Shown: positions 28,771 through 39,083, counted from the first letter of the stretch. The stretch: 53,147 nt of DNA from Desulfuromonadaceae bacterium (GCA_028683435.1 JAQUIG010000014.1:1-53147); one strand, 5' to 3'. The notes: generated from the sequence alone by a model not told the origin. Program-made: numbers and translations.

Positions 28771-29545
28771 AATATTATTTGTGGGTGATATCATCGGTAA
28801 GCCGGGTCGCCAGGCGCTGTCGCGTGAGCTGCATCGCCTCGTGGACCGGCACACGGTTGATATCGTTATTGCTAATGGTGAAAATTCCGCCGGCGGATTC
28901 GGACTGACGGTCGAGGTTGCCAAAGAGCTGTTCAATCAGGGCGTTCACCTGCTGACCGGCGGCAACCACATCTGGGACAAGAAAGAACAGGTTCAGATGA
29001 TTCTGGCTGATCCGCGCATTATCCGTCCCGCCAACTATCCGGCCGGAGCGCCAGGAGTCGGAAGTACGGTCCTGACAACGCCGGGGGGAGTGAAGGTCGG
29101 GGTTCTTAATCTGGAAGGGCGGGTTTTTATGAAAAGCCTGGAGTGCCCTTTTCTGGTTGCCGACCGTGAGGTCAAACGCCTTCAAAAGGAGACGCCGATT
29201 ATCCTTGTCGATTTTCACGCCGAGGCCACCTCGGAAAAATCGGCGTTAGGATGGTATCTGGATGGACAGATCAGTGCCCTGATCGGCACGCATACCCACG
29301 TGCAGACCGCAGATGAGCGGATTCTGCCGATGGGGACAGCCTTTTTGACTGATGCCGGCATGACCGGCAGCTTTGACTCGGTCATCGGCATGGGGAAGGA
29401 AGAAACTATTTACCGCTTTCTGACCCAGTTGCCGGCCAAGTTTGAAGTTGCCAAGAAGGACATCCGCCTTAATGGCGTTGTGATCGGTATTGATGAGACA
29501 AGCGGCAAGGCTGTCAGTATTGAACGAATAAATATGGCCTGCTGA
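28760..29545 (+). CDS. YmdB-family metallophosphoesterase
   Basis: A 261-residue cytosolic phosphodiesterase of the TIGR00282/YmdB type. Metal-binding motifs in order: GDIIGKPGR (Asp near residue 10), ANGENSAGG (Glu/Asn), [10 protein letters not shown] (Asn-His), [10 protein letters not shown] and [15 protein letters not shown]. subtilis YmdB acts on cAMP-type cyclic nucleotides and influences biofilm and RNase Y. Here the ATG lies inside the last codons of rny, implying coupling to RNase Y in this lineage as well. Confidence 0.92.
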   Translation: MPVKILFVGDIIGKPGRQALSRELHRLVDRHTVDIVIANGENSAGGFGLTVEVAKELFNQGVHLLTGGNHIWDKKEQVQMILADPRIIRPANYPAGAPGVGSTVLTTPGGVKVGVLNLEGRVFMKSLECPFLVADREVKRLQKETPIILVDFHAEATSEKSALGWYLDGQISALIGTHTHVQTADERILPMGTAFLTDAGMTGSFDSVIGMGKEETIYRFLTQLPAKFEVAKKDIRLNGVVIGIDETSGKAVSIERINMAC

Positions 29546-29571
29546 TTTATTAGATTTTAGGAGCTATTTAT

Positions 29572-30783
29572 ATGTCCGTAGCCGAACAGATGGCCGTCAT
29601 CAAACGCGGCACCGTTGAGATCCTGGTTGAGAAGGAGCTGGAGGAAAAGCTCGCAACGTCCATTTCCAGCGGTGTCCCATTGGTAATAAAGGCGGGCTTC
29701 GACCCGACCGCTCCCGACCTGCATCTGGGGCACACCGTGCTGATCCAGAAGCTGCGCCAGTTCCAGCAGTTGGGGCACGAAGTCAATTTTCTGATCGGCG
29801 ATTTTACCGGCATGATCGGCGACCCGACCGGCAAGTCCGAGACCCGGAAGGTGCTGACCCGCGAGGATGTGCTGAGGAATGCGGAAACGTACAAGGAACA
29901 GGTCTTTAAGATACTCGATCCGGGTAAGACCAAAGTCGTCTTCAACTCTACCTGGCTGAACGAGCTCGGCTGCGGTGGCTTGATCGCTCTGGCTTCAAAA
30001 TACACCGTTGCCAGAATGCTTGAGCGGGATGACTTCCATAAACGATATACGACCCAGCAGCCGATTGCCATCCATGAATTCCTCTACCCGCTGATTCAGG
30101 GGTATGATTCCGTGGCCATGAAGGCCGATGTCGAACTGGGGGGAACCGACCAGAAATTCAACCTGCTGATGGGGCGCGAGCTGCAGCGCGAGTGGGGGCA
30201 ATCCCCGCAGTGCGTTCTGACGATGCCGCTCCTGGAGGGGTTGGATGGCGTCAACAAGATGTCCAAGTCGCTCGGCAACTATATCGGCATCAGCGAACCG
30301 GCCGATGAGATCTTCGGCAAGATCATGTCGATCTCCGATGACCTGATGCTCCGTTACTACGAACTCCTCTCCGACCTGACGCTGGCCGAGCTAGAGGTGC
30401 TGAAGTGCGAGCTTAAGGACCACACTCTGCACCCGATGGCTGCAAAAAAACGATTGGGGCGCGAAATTGTTGCCCGTTTTCACGGTGCCGGCGCCGGAGA
30501 AACAGCGGAAGAGAACTTCGTCAAACGTTTCAAGGATAACGAGATCCCGGAGGATATGCCGCAGGTAAGCTACGTGCTGGTCGACGGTGCGGTGCTGTTG
30601 GCCAAAGCGATGACCGAAGCCGGCCTCACCAAGTCCAACGGCGAAGGGCGGCGGGCGATCGACCAGGGAGGTGTGAAGCTGAATGGCGAGAAGGTCAGCG
30701 ACACGAATCAGGAGTTGACCTCCGTCGGTGAACATATCGTCCAGATCGGCAAGCGCCGCTTTGCAAGGATTATGGTTTCATAG
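29572..30783 (+). CDS. tyrS: Tyrosyl-tRNA synthetase
   Basis: A 403-residue class I synthetase, the length of the TyrZ-like bacterial branch. AGGAG precedes the ATG. The HIGH-type motif is HLGH within [14 protein letters not shown] (about 44-57), the KMSKS loop is intact (near 230), and a C-terminal S4 RNA-binding domain (about 340-403) includes [18 protein letters not shown]. It charges tRNA-Tyr. A strong terminator follows. No T-box or other leader is visible in the 26-base gap upstream, so it is probably read through from rny. Confidence 0.97.
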   Translation: MSVAEQMAVIKRGTVEILVEKELEEKLATSISSGVPLVIKAGFDPTAPDLHLGHTVLIQKLRQFQQLGHEVNFLIGDFTGMIGDPTGKSETRKVLTREDVLRNAETYKEQVFKILDPGKTKVVFNSTWLNELGCGGLIALASKYTVARMLERDDFHKRYTTQQPIAIHEFLYPLIQGYDSVAMKADVELGGTDQKFNLLMGRELQREWGQSPQCVLTMPLLEGLDGVNKMSKSLGNYIGISEPADEIFGKIMSISDDLMLRYYELLSDLTLAELEVLKCELKDHTLHPMAAKKRLGREIVARFHGAGAGETAEENFVKRFKDNEIPEDMPQVSYVLVDGAVLLAKAMTEAGLTKSNGEGRRAIDQGGVKLNGEKVSDTNQELTSVGEHIVQIGKRRFARIMVS

Positions 30784-30799
30784 GGGCTTTAGCGCATAT

Positions 30800-30847
30800 A
30801 AACCAGAAAGCGGGATCGGCACATTGTCGGTCCCGCTTTCTGGTTTT
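30800..30847 (+). terminator. Rho-independent terminator after tyrS
   Basis: AAACCAGAAAGCGGGA (30800-30815) pairs perfectly with TCCCGCTTTCTGGTTT (30831-30846), followed by one further T. The A-rich start of the left arm means it could also work on the minus strand. The 176 bases after it, up to the kinase gene, contain no gene I can support. Confidence 0.92.
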
Positions 30848-31023
30848 AAACAGGCTTGATTTGTCTATTAAGCGAAAGCCTCATTAATTAGTGTGTTTTT
30901 TGTTGATCTCCGCTAGTGACTATGACTATATAGGACGCTATCAGTCTTGTTACGCTCTGTAAAAAACATTTCCTCCTCTGAATACATACTCCGTCAAGAC
31001 AGAAATATTGGAAAGGCACGTTG

Positions 31024-32574
31024 ATGCATAAAAATATGAACGGCACTTTGCAGGGGCATCAGGTCTGCGATCTGCGTCTGAACGTTAGCCGTTACGACCA
31101 GTTGCGCCATGCTATTAATCAGCATGCGATTGTCAGTGCCACCGATGAGAACGGCACTATTGTCGAGGTTAATGACAGGTTCTGTGCCATCTGTGGTTAC
31201 AGCCGCCGTGAACTGATCGGTCAGAACCACCGTATTGTCAAGTCCGGGGTCCACCCCGACTCACTGTATCGGGATATGTGGGCCACGATCACGAGTGGAA
31301 ATGTCTGGCAGGGTACCGTCTGTAACCGCAAGAAGGATGGCGGTTACTATTGGGTCGAAGCCACCATCGTGCCGATTCTGGACGAACATGGACTCCCGTG
31401 GCGCTATATCTCGATCCGCACCGATATTACCGGATTCAAACAGGCCCACGAACTGCTGGAACTGGAGCTGGGGCGGACCCATGCCTTGCTTGAAGCGCTC
31501 GGGGAGGGGGTCTTCGGTGTTGATCCTCTGGGGATATGCACCTTTATCAACCCGGCCGCCCTGGCCATGCTCGGCTATGAGCAGGATGAAGTGCTGGGGA
31601 AAAACGCTCACCTGCTTTTTCATGGTTCAGTGACTCTCATTTCTCAGGTGCCGGAAGGAGAATGTCCCGTCTGCGATACCCTGAAGGACGGCATATCCCG
31701 CAGAACGGATGATAACCATCTTTTTCGCAAGGATGGCACCCTTCTGCCGGTCAGCCTCTCCGTGAACCCGATCGGTTGCAGTGACGACGGCTCTGGCTGT
31801 GGCGTTGTAGCTGCTTTTCGCGATCTGACCCGGCGCAAGGCCATGGAAGCGGGCCTGATCACCGCACGGGACGAGGCGCAGGCCGCCAATCAGGCAAAGT
31901 CACTGTTTCTTTCCAACATGAGCCATGAACTGCGCACCCCGCTGAACGCCATCCTCGGCTTTGGTCAGCTGCTGGAGGGGGACCCGGCACTGAATCCGGA
32001 CCAGCTCGATTCGGTACAGGAGATAACCAGTGCCGGCAGTCACCTGCTCGAGCTGGTGAACGAGGTGCTCGATCTGGCCAGGATCGAATCCGGACGGCAG
32101 GAACTTGCACTCGGGCCGATTGCCGTGGATGAACTGGTGGATGAATGCCTCTCTCTGACGGCCACACAGGCCGCACATCGTGGAATCAGTTTTGTCCTTC
32201 CGGCGGTTTCCGGATGTGTACTTCATGCCGACCGCACCCGCCTTAAACAGGCGCTGGTTAACCTGCTCAGTAACGCCGTCAAGTATAACCGTTCGGGCGG
32301 CGAGGTGCGTCTGGAATATGAGATGCCGGACGTACAGAGTATCCGCATCCACGTGCATGATGGCGGCGCCGGTATTGCGCCGGAGCTTTTGTCGGAGCTG
32401 TTTCAGCCGTTTCACCGCCTCGGGCAGGAACTGGGTGAGGTGGAGGGGACCGGTATCGGCCTTGCCATTACCAAGCAGCTTATTGAGGCGATGGGAGGGG
32501 CGGTCGGTGCGTCAAGCACCCTCGGCAAAGGGAGCGACTTCTGGCTGGAATTGCCGCTGACGGTGTCAGCATAG
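31024..32574 (+). CDS. PAS-PAS sensor histidine kinase, cytosolic
   Basis: A 516-residue kinase; ATG 31024 is preferred over the adjacent TTG 31021 because GGAAAGG is well placed. Two PAS domains (about 25-140 and 150-270), then HisKA with phospho-acceptor His301 in MSHELRTPLNAI, and an HATPase with N-box LVNLLSNAVKYN, G1 HDGGAGI and G2 GTGIGLAI. The first PAS has the flavin-type pattern (NHRIVKSG, MW, W-GTVCNRKKDG-YYW). The second has CPVC in its central loop. No membrane segment, so it senses an internal signal such as redox. It is followed by a hybrid kinase and a REC-HD-GYP protein, forming a phosphorelay-like set. Confidence 0.93.
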   Translation: MHKNMNGTLQGHQVCDLRLNVSRYDQLRHAINQHAIVSATDENGTIVEVNDRFCAICGYSRRELIGQNHRIVKSGVHPDSLYRDMWATITSGNVWQGTVCNRKKDGGYYWVEATIVPILDEHGLPWRYISIRTDITGFKQAHELLELELGRTHALLEALGEGVFGVDPLGICTFINPAALAMLGYEQDEVLGKNAHLLFHGSVTLISQVPEGECPVCDTLKDGISRRTDDNHLFRKDGTLLPVSLSVNPIGCSDDGSGCGVVAAFRDLTRRKAMEAGLITARDEAQAANQAKSLFLSNMSHELRTPLNAILGFGQLLEGDPALNPDQLDSVQEITSAGSHLLELVNEVLDLARIESGRQELALGPIAVDELVDECLSLTATQAAHRGISFVLPAVSGCVLHADRTRLKQALVNLLSNAVKYNRSGGEVRLEYEMPDVQSIRIHVHDGGAGIAPELLSELFQPFHRLGQELGEVEGTGIGLAITKQLIEAMGGAVGASSTLGKGSDFWLELPLTVSA

Positions 32575-32592
32575 TTGAGGGAGGCCGCCGCA

Positions 32593-34632
32593 ATGACCAA
32601 CAACGATACACAACCTGCTGAAACGGCCGTTGCGGACAGCTCCTGCCAGGCGTTACTGGCGGTTGAAGCTCGATTGAACAAGACCCAGGAACTCGCCCAT
32701 CTTGGAAGCTGGGAATTAAACCATCAAACGGGGGAGCTGATTTGGTCGAATGAGGTGTATCGCATCTTTGGACTGATTCCGCAGGAATTCACCCCTACCT
32801 ATGATGCGTTTCTTGATTATGTGCATGCGGATGATCGCGATCTAGTCAATTCAGCATATTCAACCTCGGTCCAGGAGGGTAAAGAAGGCTACGAAATCGA
32901 GCACCGGGTTGTGCGCAAGCAGAACGGTGACATCCGCTATGTGTACGAAAAGTGCGAACATACGAGAGATGCTTCAGGCAAAATCATTCATTCTTTCGGC
33001 ATGCTGCAGGACATCACCGAGCGCAAGCTGGTGAATGATTCGCTGGAACAGCGGACGCTGCAGGTCGAGCTGTTGACAAGCGAACAGCAGTTTATCTTAA
33101 GCACGATGCCGATAGGCGCAGCCTTTCTCAAGGAGCGCAAAATACAGGTGGCCAACGCGGCCTTCGATAAAATATTGGGGTATGAAATCGGCGGTACGCT
33201 GGGGATGAGTAGCGTCGGGTTATATCCGGACAGCGAAACATACCTGCGTGTAGGAAAAGCGGCGTACCAGGAGATTGCCGCAGGCCGGACCCATACCGTA
33301 GAGACGACCATGAAAAGGAAGGACGGTGCTCTGATCTGGTGCAGTATGGTGGGGCGGGCTGTGAATGCGGCAACTCCCGAAAATGGTACGATCTGGATGA
33401 TCCAGGACATCACGGAACGGAAGCGGGCCGAACAGTTGCTTATTGAATCGAACCGCCGGTTCAGGGAAGCGAGAGAGCAGGCCGAATCTGCCAACCGGGC
33501 CAAGAGCGAATTCTTGTCGCGCATGAGCCATGAGCTGCGGACCCCGATGAACGCCATCATCGGTTTTGCGCAACTGCTGGAGGATGACCGGAACAACCCG
33601 CTTTCCGATGACCAGCAGGACAGTCTCCATGAGATCAGCAAGGCGGGAAGTCACCTACTTGAATTGATCAATGAAATACTGGATCTTGCCCGGATAGAGA
33701 ATGGCCGGTTATCCCTTTCCCTCGAACCTTTGGAGCCCGCTGATATCTGCTTTGAATGCGTTTCCCTGCTAAGACACCTGGCGGCTGAGCGCGGCATAAC
33801 GGTTACCGTTGCCCCGGCAGTGTCCGGCCGGGTCGTCGCCGATCGGACCAGACTGCGCCAGGTGCTGATCAACCTGATCTCTAACGCCATCAAGTACGAT
33901 CCTGAAGGTGGGACCGTTGCCGTCGGCTTCGAGCTGCTGCCGGAGAAGATGCTGCGAATCTCGGTGCGTGACTCCGGCCCCGGCATCGACCCGGAATTTC
34001 TCCCCCGCATGTTTCTCCCCTTTGAACGTGCCGCCTCCGTCGATGGCCTTATTGAAGGGACCGGCATCGGCCTGGTCCTGGCGAAGCGTCTGACTGAGGC
34101 GATGGGAGGAGCTATCGGGGTTGAAACGACCCTCGGCAACGGCTCCCTGTTTTGGGTGGATCTTCCCCAGGCCGGGCAAATGGAGGCATTTGAAGCCGGT
34201 CAGGTTGCCGCGGCGGTTCCTCTGCATGTCCCGTCCGTCCGCGAACGGCAGGTGCTGTACATAGAAGATAATCCTGCCAATATGCGGCTGGTGAAGAAAA
34301 TCATATCCGGCCTCGAGGGGGTACGTCTGCTCGGCGCCGAATCTGCTGAAGCGGGGCTCGAATTGCTGTGCAGCACCGTTCCCCATCTGATTCTGATGGA
34401 TATCAACCTGCCGGGAATGGACGGCTTCGAGGCGCTTGAGCGCCTGCGTGGGAATCTGCAGACACGGGACATCCCGGTCGTTGCGGTGACGGCCAGCGCC
34501 ATGTCGGACCAGGTGAAGAGAATAAGAGCGGCCGGATTTGATGACTGCCTGACCAAGCCGATCAACCTGCAGCGTTTCGCTGCTGTCGTTAATACGTTGC
34601 TGGAGAGACCCGTTCCCGGAGAAAACCGATGA
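32593..34632 (+). CDS. Hybrid sensor histidine kinase (PAS-PAS-HisKA-HATPase-REC)
   Basis: A 679-residue protein; ATG 32593 follows GGGAGG with eight-base spacing, in preference to the TTG at 32575. PAS1 (about 30-145; LGSWELNHQTGELIWSNEVY), PAS2 (about 165-275), HisKA with His313 in MSHELRTPMNAI, an HATPase (about 415-525; NLISNAIKYD, RDSGPGI, GTGIGLVLA), and a C-terminal receiver (about 553-670) with phospho-Asp603 in LILMDINLPGMDG and Lys in LTKPINL. The kinase core is strikingly like the preceding kinase, suggesting duplication. Its last codon overlaps the start of the REC-HD-GYP gene (ATGA), so the two are coupled. Confidence 0.94.
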   Translation: MTNNDTQPAETAVADSSCQALLAVEARLNKTQELAHLGSWELNHQTGELIWSNEVYRIFGLIPQEFTPTYDAFLDYVHADDRDLVNSAYSTSVQEGKEGYEIEHRVVRKQNGDIRYVYEKCEHTRDASGKIIHSFGMLQDITERKLVNDSLEQRTLQVELLTSEQQFILSTMPIGAAFLKERKIQVANAAFDKILGYEIGGTLGMSSVGLYPDSETYLRVGKAAYQEIAAGRTHTVETTMKRKDGALIWCSMVGRAVNAATPENGTIWMIQDITERKRAEQLLIESNRRFREAREQAESANRAKSEFLSRMSHELRTPMNAIIGFAQLLEDDRNNPLSDDQQDSLHEISKAGSHLLELINEILDLARIENGRLSLSLEPLEPADICFECVSLLRHLAAERGITVTVAPAVSGRVVADRTRLRQVLINLISNAIKYDPEGGTVAVGFELLPEKMLRISVRDSGPGIDPEFLPRMFLPFERAASVDGLIEGTGIGLVLAKRLTEAMGGAIGVETTLGNGSLFWVDLPQAGQMEAFEAGQVAAAVPLHVPSVRERQVLYIEDNPANMRLVKKIISGLEGVRLLGAESAEAGLELLCSTVPHLILMDINLPGMDGFEALERLRGNLQTRDIPVVAVTASAMSDQVKRIRAAGFDDCLTKPINLQRFAAVVNTLLERPVPGENR

Positions 34633-35693
34633 TTGAGCCGATTGAAACCGCCCAAAACAGCAGGATACTGATCGTTGATGACGAACCGGCCAACCTCAAG
34701 CTGCTGGAGAAGATGCTTAAAGCGGAAGGGTTCTTAAATCTGGTGCTGATATCCGACCCACGTCAGGTGCGTGAGGCCTATCGTGCCGAACCGACAGCCT
34801 TGATCCTGCTGGATATCAATATGCCGCACCTGGACGGCTATCAGGTGATGGCGCAGCTGAAGGCGCTGAACGACCCGCTGCTCCCACCTATTCTGGTACT
34901 GACCGCCCAGAACGGAAGGGAATTTTTGATGCGGGCTCTCAACGAAGGGGCGCGGGATTTTCTCAGCAAACCATTCGACCGTTATGAACTGCTCGCAAGG
35001 GTCAGGAATCTGCTGGATGCCCACCTGGCACTGCGACTTACGTATGACCAGAAGGGGGTTCTGGAGGAGTTGGTGTGCAAACGCACCGCCGAGGTGGTTC
35101 AGTCCCGCCTGGAAATTTTGCAGCGTCTGGGGAGCGCCTCGGAGTATCGTGATAATGAAACCGGTCGGCATCTCTTTCGCATGAGTCACAGTGCGGCACT
35201 GCTGGCCAGGCAGATCGGCTGGAGTGATAAACGCTGCGACCTGATGCTGAACACGAGCCCGATGCATGATCTGGGGAAGATCGGCATTTCGGATTCTATT
35301 CTGCTGAAGCCGGCGCGCTTGACGCCGGAGGAGCGGGCGATCATGGAGACGCACACGACGATCGGCGCCAACATTCTGTCCGGTTCGAATAATGAACTTC
35401 TTGAAACTGCCCGCATCATCGCCCTGACTCACCACGAAAAATGGGACGGCAGCGGCTATCCATGCAAGCTGGCCGGCGAGGCGATTCCGCTGGAGGGACG
35501 TATCGCCGCGATTGTTGATGTCTTTGACGCCCTTACCTCCGAGCGCCCTTACAAAAAGGCCTGGTCCGTTGCTGAAGCGGTCGAGGAGTTGCGGAAGCAG
35601 AGCGGCAGCCATTTTGACCCGGAGCTGGTGGAACATTTTATGACGATCCTGCCGGGAGTGCTCATGATCGGGGAGCGCTTTGCCGAACCATGA
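34629..35693 (+). CDS. Response regulator with HD-GYP phosphodiesterase domain
   Basis: A 354-residue RpfG-like protein. The receiver domain (about 12-130) has acidic residues VDDEP, phospho-Asp62 in LILLDINMP, and Lys in FLSKPF. The HD-GYP domain (about 160-350) contains His213-Asp214 in MHDLGKIGISD, THTTIGANIL, and HHEKWDGSGYP at 268-278. Metal ligands appear complete. The GYP motif is GSGYP, a normal variant. It should hydrolyse c-di-GMP when phosphorylated. It is coupled to the hybrid kinase upstream (4-base overlap), which is the obvious phosphodonor. It thus opposes the GGDEF proteins at the start of the window. Confidence 0.95.
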   Translation: MIEPIETAQNSRILIVDDEPANLKLLEKMLKAEGFLNLVLISDPRQVREAYRAEPTALILLDINMPHLDGYQVMAQLKALNDPLLPPILVLTAQNGREFLMRALNEGARDFLSKPFDRYELLARVRNLLDAHLALRLTYDQKGVLEELVCKRTAEVVQSRLEILQRLGSASEYRDNETGRHLFRMSHSAALLARQIGWSDKRCDLMLNTSPMHDLGKIGISDSILLKPARLTPEERAIMETHTTIGANILSGSNNELLETARIIALTHHEKWDGSGYPCKLAGEAIPLEGRIAAIVDVFDALTSERPYKKAWSVAEAVEELRKQSGSHFDPELVEHFMTILPGVLMIGERFAEP

Positions 35694-35802
35694 CGGGTTG
35701 ACATCTGTCGCTTTTTACGATCAGAGGGGTGTAGGGATCCTTGCAATAATATACAGTTGTGATACTAACAATACTCAATAATCTATCAGGGGGAGAATAC
35801 TC

Positions 35803-36921
35803 ATGGGTTTTTTTGGCAACAACAGCAAAGCGGAGCTGATCGAGAAGGATGCAGAAATCAAGAAGCTGATGCAAATGGTTGACAATGTGGATAATATTGT
35901 CATGCTCTGTGATACCACCCCTGATAACAAAATATTTTACATGAACACCCGGGCGAAAGCGCTGATGCAGCAGCACCGCTCCGAGTTGAACGCCGGTTTG
36001 CGGGGGGCTGATGCCGGCAACGCGTTCAGCAACTCCATACACCAGTATCATAAGGATCCCGATCGAGTAAGACGGCTTTTTTCAAACCCACGCACCAATC
36101 TGCCGCATACGGCCGAAATTCCTATCGGTGCCATTACCCTCAAGACCACCGCGTATCCGATCTGGGACAGCAGCGACGGCAGCAAGGTGCTCTGCTTTAT
36201 GGCCTGCTGGAGTGATATTACTTCTGAAAAGCTCGTGAAGGAGCAGCAGTATCAGCAGATAGAGCGGAAAAACTATCTTGAAGAGCGGATCCACCAGATA
36301 GCGACCGCGATGGAAGAGATGAGCATGACCGTCAACGAGGTGGCCGGCAATACCAATAACGCCTCTGATTCGGCTTCCCAGGTGTCGGACAACGCCCTCG
36401 AAGGGCAAAAAGTTGTCAACCAGGCGGTCAAGGAGATGCAGAAGGTCGCCGAAGTCGTCAGATCCTCGGCGGTTATTGTCGGCAATCTGGGGGCGACATC
36501 GGAAAAAATCGGTGAGTTTGTTAATGTCATCAACGAAATTGCCGATCAGACCAACCTGCTGGCCCTGAATGCTGCTATCGAAGCGGCCAGAGCCGGTGAA
36601 ATGGGGCGCGGATTTGCGGTGGTAGCCGATGAGGTGCGCCGCCTGGCGGAGCGTACCATGACCTCAACCAAGCAGATCAGCTCCATGGTGGCCGAAATAC
36701 AGAACGGTACCAAGCTGGCGGTTGAGTCGATCGAACGGGGCAAGACCGAAGCGGAAAAGGGGGAGGCACTTTCTCACAAGGCGGAAGAATCGCTGAACTC
36801 CATCGTGCAGTCCGTTGAAGAGATCAAGAACATGATCGCCCAGATTGCCACCGCCTCGGAGGAACAGGCGGCGACGGCGACAGTTATTGCCAGCAATCTT
36901 GAAGAAATATCGCGGCACTGA
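35803..36921 (+). CDS. Cytosolic methyl-accepting chemotaxis-like protein, short C-terminus
   Basis: A 372-residue chemoreceptor-like protein without membrane segments. A PAS-like N-terminus (about 20-145; [22 protein letters not shown]) precedes the helical signalling region. The highly conserved hairpin tip is present: [20 protein letters not shown], then [17 protein letters not shown]. The chain stops soon after [20 protein letters not shown], where most receptors continue through further adaptation heptads, so the C-terminal half of the coiled coil is short. No frameshift explains it. GGGGGAG precedes ATG 35803. The neighbouring kinases and HD-GYP protein suggest a redox-sensing signalling block. 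Confidence 0.9.
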   Translation: MGFFGNNSKAELIEKDAEIKKLMQMVDNVDNIVMLCDTTPDNKIFYMNTRAKALMQQHRSELNAGLRGADAGNAFSNSIHQYHKDPDRVRRLFSNPRTNLPHTAEIPIGAITLKTTAYPIWDSSDGSKVLCFMACWSDITSEKLVKEQQYQQIERKNYLEERIHQIATAMEEMSMTVNEVAGNTNNASDSASQVSDNALEGQKVVNQAVKEMQKVAEVVRSSAVIVGNLGATSEKIGEFVNVINEIADQTNLLALNAAIEAARAGEMGRGFAVVADEVRRLAERTMTSTKQISSMVAEIQNGTKLAVESIERGKTEAEKGEALSHKAEESLNSIVQSVEEIKNMIAQIATASEEQAATATVIASNLEEISRH

Positions 36922-36945
36922 TAGGCGTTTTGAAACTTTGAAATA

Positions 36946-36983
36946 ACAAAGAGGTACCGGTATGATCGCCTGTACCTCTTTGT
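36946..36983. terminator. Probable bidirectional terminator between the chemoreceptor gene and rnj
   Basis: CAAAGAGGTAC (36947-36957) and GTACCTCTTTG (36972-36982) pair perfectly. It lies between two convergent genes. The T-rich tail is better on the minus strand (TTTGTTATTTC) than on the plus strand. Confidence 0.7.
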
Positions 36984-37005
36984 GTGAAGAGTATTGAAAA
37001 TCTGT

Positions 37006-38679
37006 TTACATCTCCATAATCACCGGCAGGATCACCGGTCTGCGCTCGATGGTTTTTTTGCAGAAACGCCGTAACGCCTGGCGGACCGCGGTTTCAACCT
37101 CTTCGTTCTCGCAGCGCATCTCCTTGTTCAATTCATCCAGCGCGGCAATCACGACACCCCTGGCTTCGGTCAGATATTCCTGGTTTTCATCTTCAAAGAC
37201 AAAACCGCGTGATACGATGTCCGGTCCGTAGATGACCTCGCCGCTGGATTTGTTGATGCCGATGATCACGACGATCATGCCGTCCTCGGAGAGGTGCTTG
37301 CGATCCCGCAGGACGATCCTGCCGACGTCACCCACACCTTTGCCGTCAACGAAGACCCTGCCTGATTCAATCCGTTCAACTATTGCCGCCGTATCGGAAT
37401 AGAAGGAAACGACTTCGCCGTTGACCGCCAGGATGCAGCGTTCTTCGGGGATACCGACCTTACGGGCCAGCTTGACGTGATTGATCAGATGACGATATTC
37501 TCCGTGGATCGGGATGAAAAAGCGCGGCTGTACGATGTTGATCATCAGCTTCAGCTCTTCCTGGCTGGCATGGCCGGAAACATGCACCTCGGAGACTTTT
37601 TCGTGGAAGACCTCCGCGCCGCGACGATAGAGGTGGTTGATCAGTTCCGAAATGGTTCGCTCATTGCCGGGAATGACGCGCGAGGAGAGGATGACGGTAT
37701 CACCCTTTTCCAGCTTGATCTGTTTATGATCGTCCATGGCGATGCGGGTCAGGGCGCTCATCGGCTCCCCCTGGCTGCCGGTGGAGATGATGCAGATCTG
37801 CTCGGGTGGCAGGTGCGGCAACTCTCTTATATCCATCAGATGTTCATCTGCAATGGTCAGGTAGCCGAGGTCGCGCGCGATCTGGACGTTTTTGAGCATC
37901 GAGCGGCCATTAAGCAGGATCTTGCGGCCAGAGTTAATGGCGGCATCGGCGACCTGCTGTACGCGGTGGATACTGCTGGAGAAGGTGGCCACGATAATCC
38001 GCCCGGAGCAGGGGGGAAAAATTTCACCCAGTGCTCCGGCAACGTATTTTTCGGAGAGGGTGTACCCCTCGCGTTCCACGTTGGTCGAATCCGAAAGGAG
38101 TGCCAGCACCCCCGCTTCGCCGTAGCGCGACAGGCTGGCCAGGTCGGTCAGTTGGCCGTCGACCGGGGTCTGGTCAATTTTGAAGTCTCCGGTATGGATA
38201 ATGACCCCTTCCGGTGACGTGATGGCGAGGGCGCAGCCATCGACAATCGAGTGTGCCACCCGCAGGAATTCTACCCGGAAACAGCCGACGGCGACCGTGT
38301 CGCGTGGTTTGACCGTCACCAGCGTGGCGGCATCATCCAGTTTGTACTCTTCCAGTTTGGCATTCAACAGCCCCAGCGTCAGGGCGGTGCCGTACACCGG
38401 GACATTCAGCTCCTGCAGCACGAAGGGGAGCGCACCGATATGATCCTCGTGGCCGTGGGTCAGGCAGATGCCGCGCACCTGATCGGATCTCTCGCGCAGC
38501 CAGCTGATGTCGGGGATTACGTAGTCGATGCCGAGCATTTCAGGGGTAGGAAACATCATGCCGCAATCGACAATCAGGATGTCTTCGCCGTGCTGGTAAA
38601 CAGTCATGTTCATGCCGATTTCGCCCAAGCCACCCAGGGCGACGATCTGCAATGCTGAATGTGATTCTAAACCTTCCAT
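37006..38679 (-). CDS. rnj: Ribonuclease J
   Basis: A 557-residue metallo-beta-lactamase/beta-CASP ribonuclease with 5'-3' exo- and endonuclease activity. Near the N-terminus, ALGGLGEIGMN is followed by the metal motif THGHEDHIG (about 74-82), HTGDFKIDQ, and LLSDSTN. The beta-CASP region has TGSQGEPMSAL and HVSGHAS, and the C-terminal domain follows IPIHGEYRHL. It is the fourth gene of a plsC - 2TM - TPR-like - rnj operon, starting 2 bases after the previous stop. Together with RNase Y it implies a B. subtilis-like mRNA decay system. Confidence 0.96.
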   Translation of the reverse strand: MEGLESHSALQIVALGGLGEIGMNMTVYQHGEDILIVDCGMMFPTPEMLGIDYVIPDISWLRERSDQVRGICLTHGHEDHIGALPFVLQELNVPVYGTALTLGLLNAKLEEYKLDDAATLVTVKPRDTVAVGCFRVEFLRVAHSIVDGCALAITSPEGVIIHTGDFKIDQTPVDGQLTDLASLSRYGEAGVLALLSDSTNVEREGYTLSEKYVAGALGEIFPPCSGRIIVATFSSSIHRVQQVADAAINSGRKILLNGRSMLKNVQIARDLGYLTIADEHLMDIRELPHLPPEQICIISTGSQGEPMSALTRIAMDDHKQIKLEKGDTVILSSRVIPGNERTISELINHLYRRGAEVFHEKVSEVHVSGHASQEELKLMINIVQPRFFIPIHGEYRHLINHVKLARKVGIPEERCILAVNGEVVSFYSDTAAIVERIESGRVFVDGKGVGDVGRIVLRDRKHLSEDGMIVVIIGINKSSGEVIYGPDIVSRGFVFEDENQEYLTEARGVVIAALDELNKEMRCENEEVETAVRQALRRFCKKTIERRPVILPVIMEM

Positions 38680-38681
38680 AG

Positions 38682-39083
38682 CTATCTCTCTCTTTGCAGC
38701 GGTATCAGTGCTGCTATCTTACTGTCACATTTTTCGATCCAGATCGTGCCGGGAGTAACGAGCCAGTGATCGGCGTAGAACGAACTCCGCAGGGAACGAT
38801 ACGCAATCAGGGCGCGATTGATATCTCCCTGACGTTCGTTGCTTTCGCCGAGCTGCCATAACCTTTCGGCCGCTTTTCCGATTGTCGGGTGATAGGGGAT
38901 AAACATATGCAGGGCCGATTCGTATCCGGCAACAGCGCCGGTAAAATCTCCCCTGCGGAGAGCCGCTTCCCCCTGGCTGAATTGACTGTTCATCCGCCAC
39001 CAGGTGCTCGCAAAAAGCATCAGCAGACTGATCAGGATGATAACGATACCGTTGGCTATGGCGCTTTTTGCCTGTTCGTTCAT
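38682..39083 (-). CDS. Membrane-anchored small TPR-like protein
   Basis: A 133-residue protein of unknown function. A single N-terminal membrane helix (about 10-30) precedes two degenerate helix pairs reading like tetratricopeptide repeats (GEAALRRGDFTGAVAGYESAL, and LGESNERQGDINRALIAYRSL written as adjacent units). Most of the chain would face the periplasm or the cytoplasm; topology is not certain. Its ATG overlaps the stop of the upstream 61-residue protein (ATGA) and it ends 2 bases before rnj, so it is in a tight operon. Confidence 0.75.
   Translation of the reverse strand: MNEQAKSAIANGIVIILISLLMLFASTWWRMNSQFSQGEAALRRGDFTGAVAGYESALHMFIPYHPTIGKAAERLWQLGESNERQGDINRALIAYRSLRSSFYADHWLVTPGTIWIEKCDSKIAALIPLQRER

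Noticed and set aside
34734-35636. Minus-strand frame of 300 codons opposite the REC-HD-GYP gene
   Set aside because: Composition matches an antisense shadow and all catalytic residues of the HD-GYP protein are on the plus strand.
37477-38217. Plus-strand frame of 246 codons opposite RNase J
   Set aside because: No motif and no ribosome site; RNase J metal motifs are intact on the minus strand.
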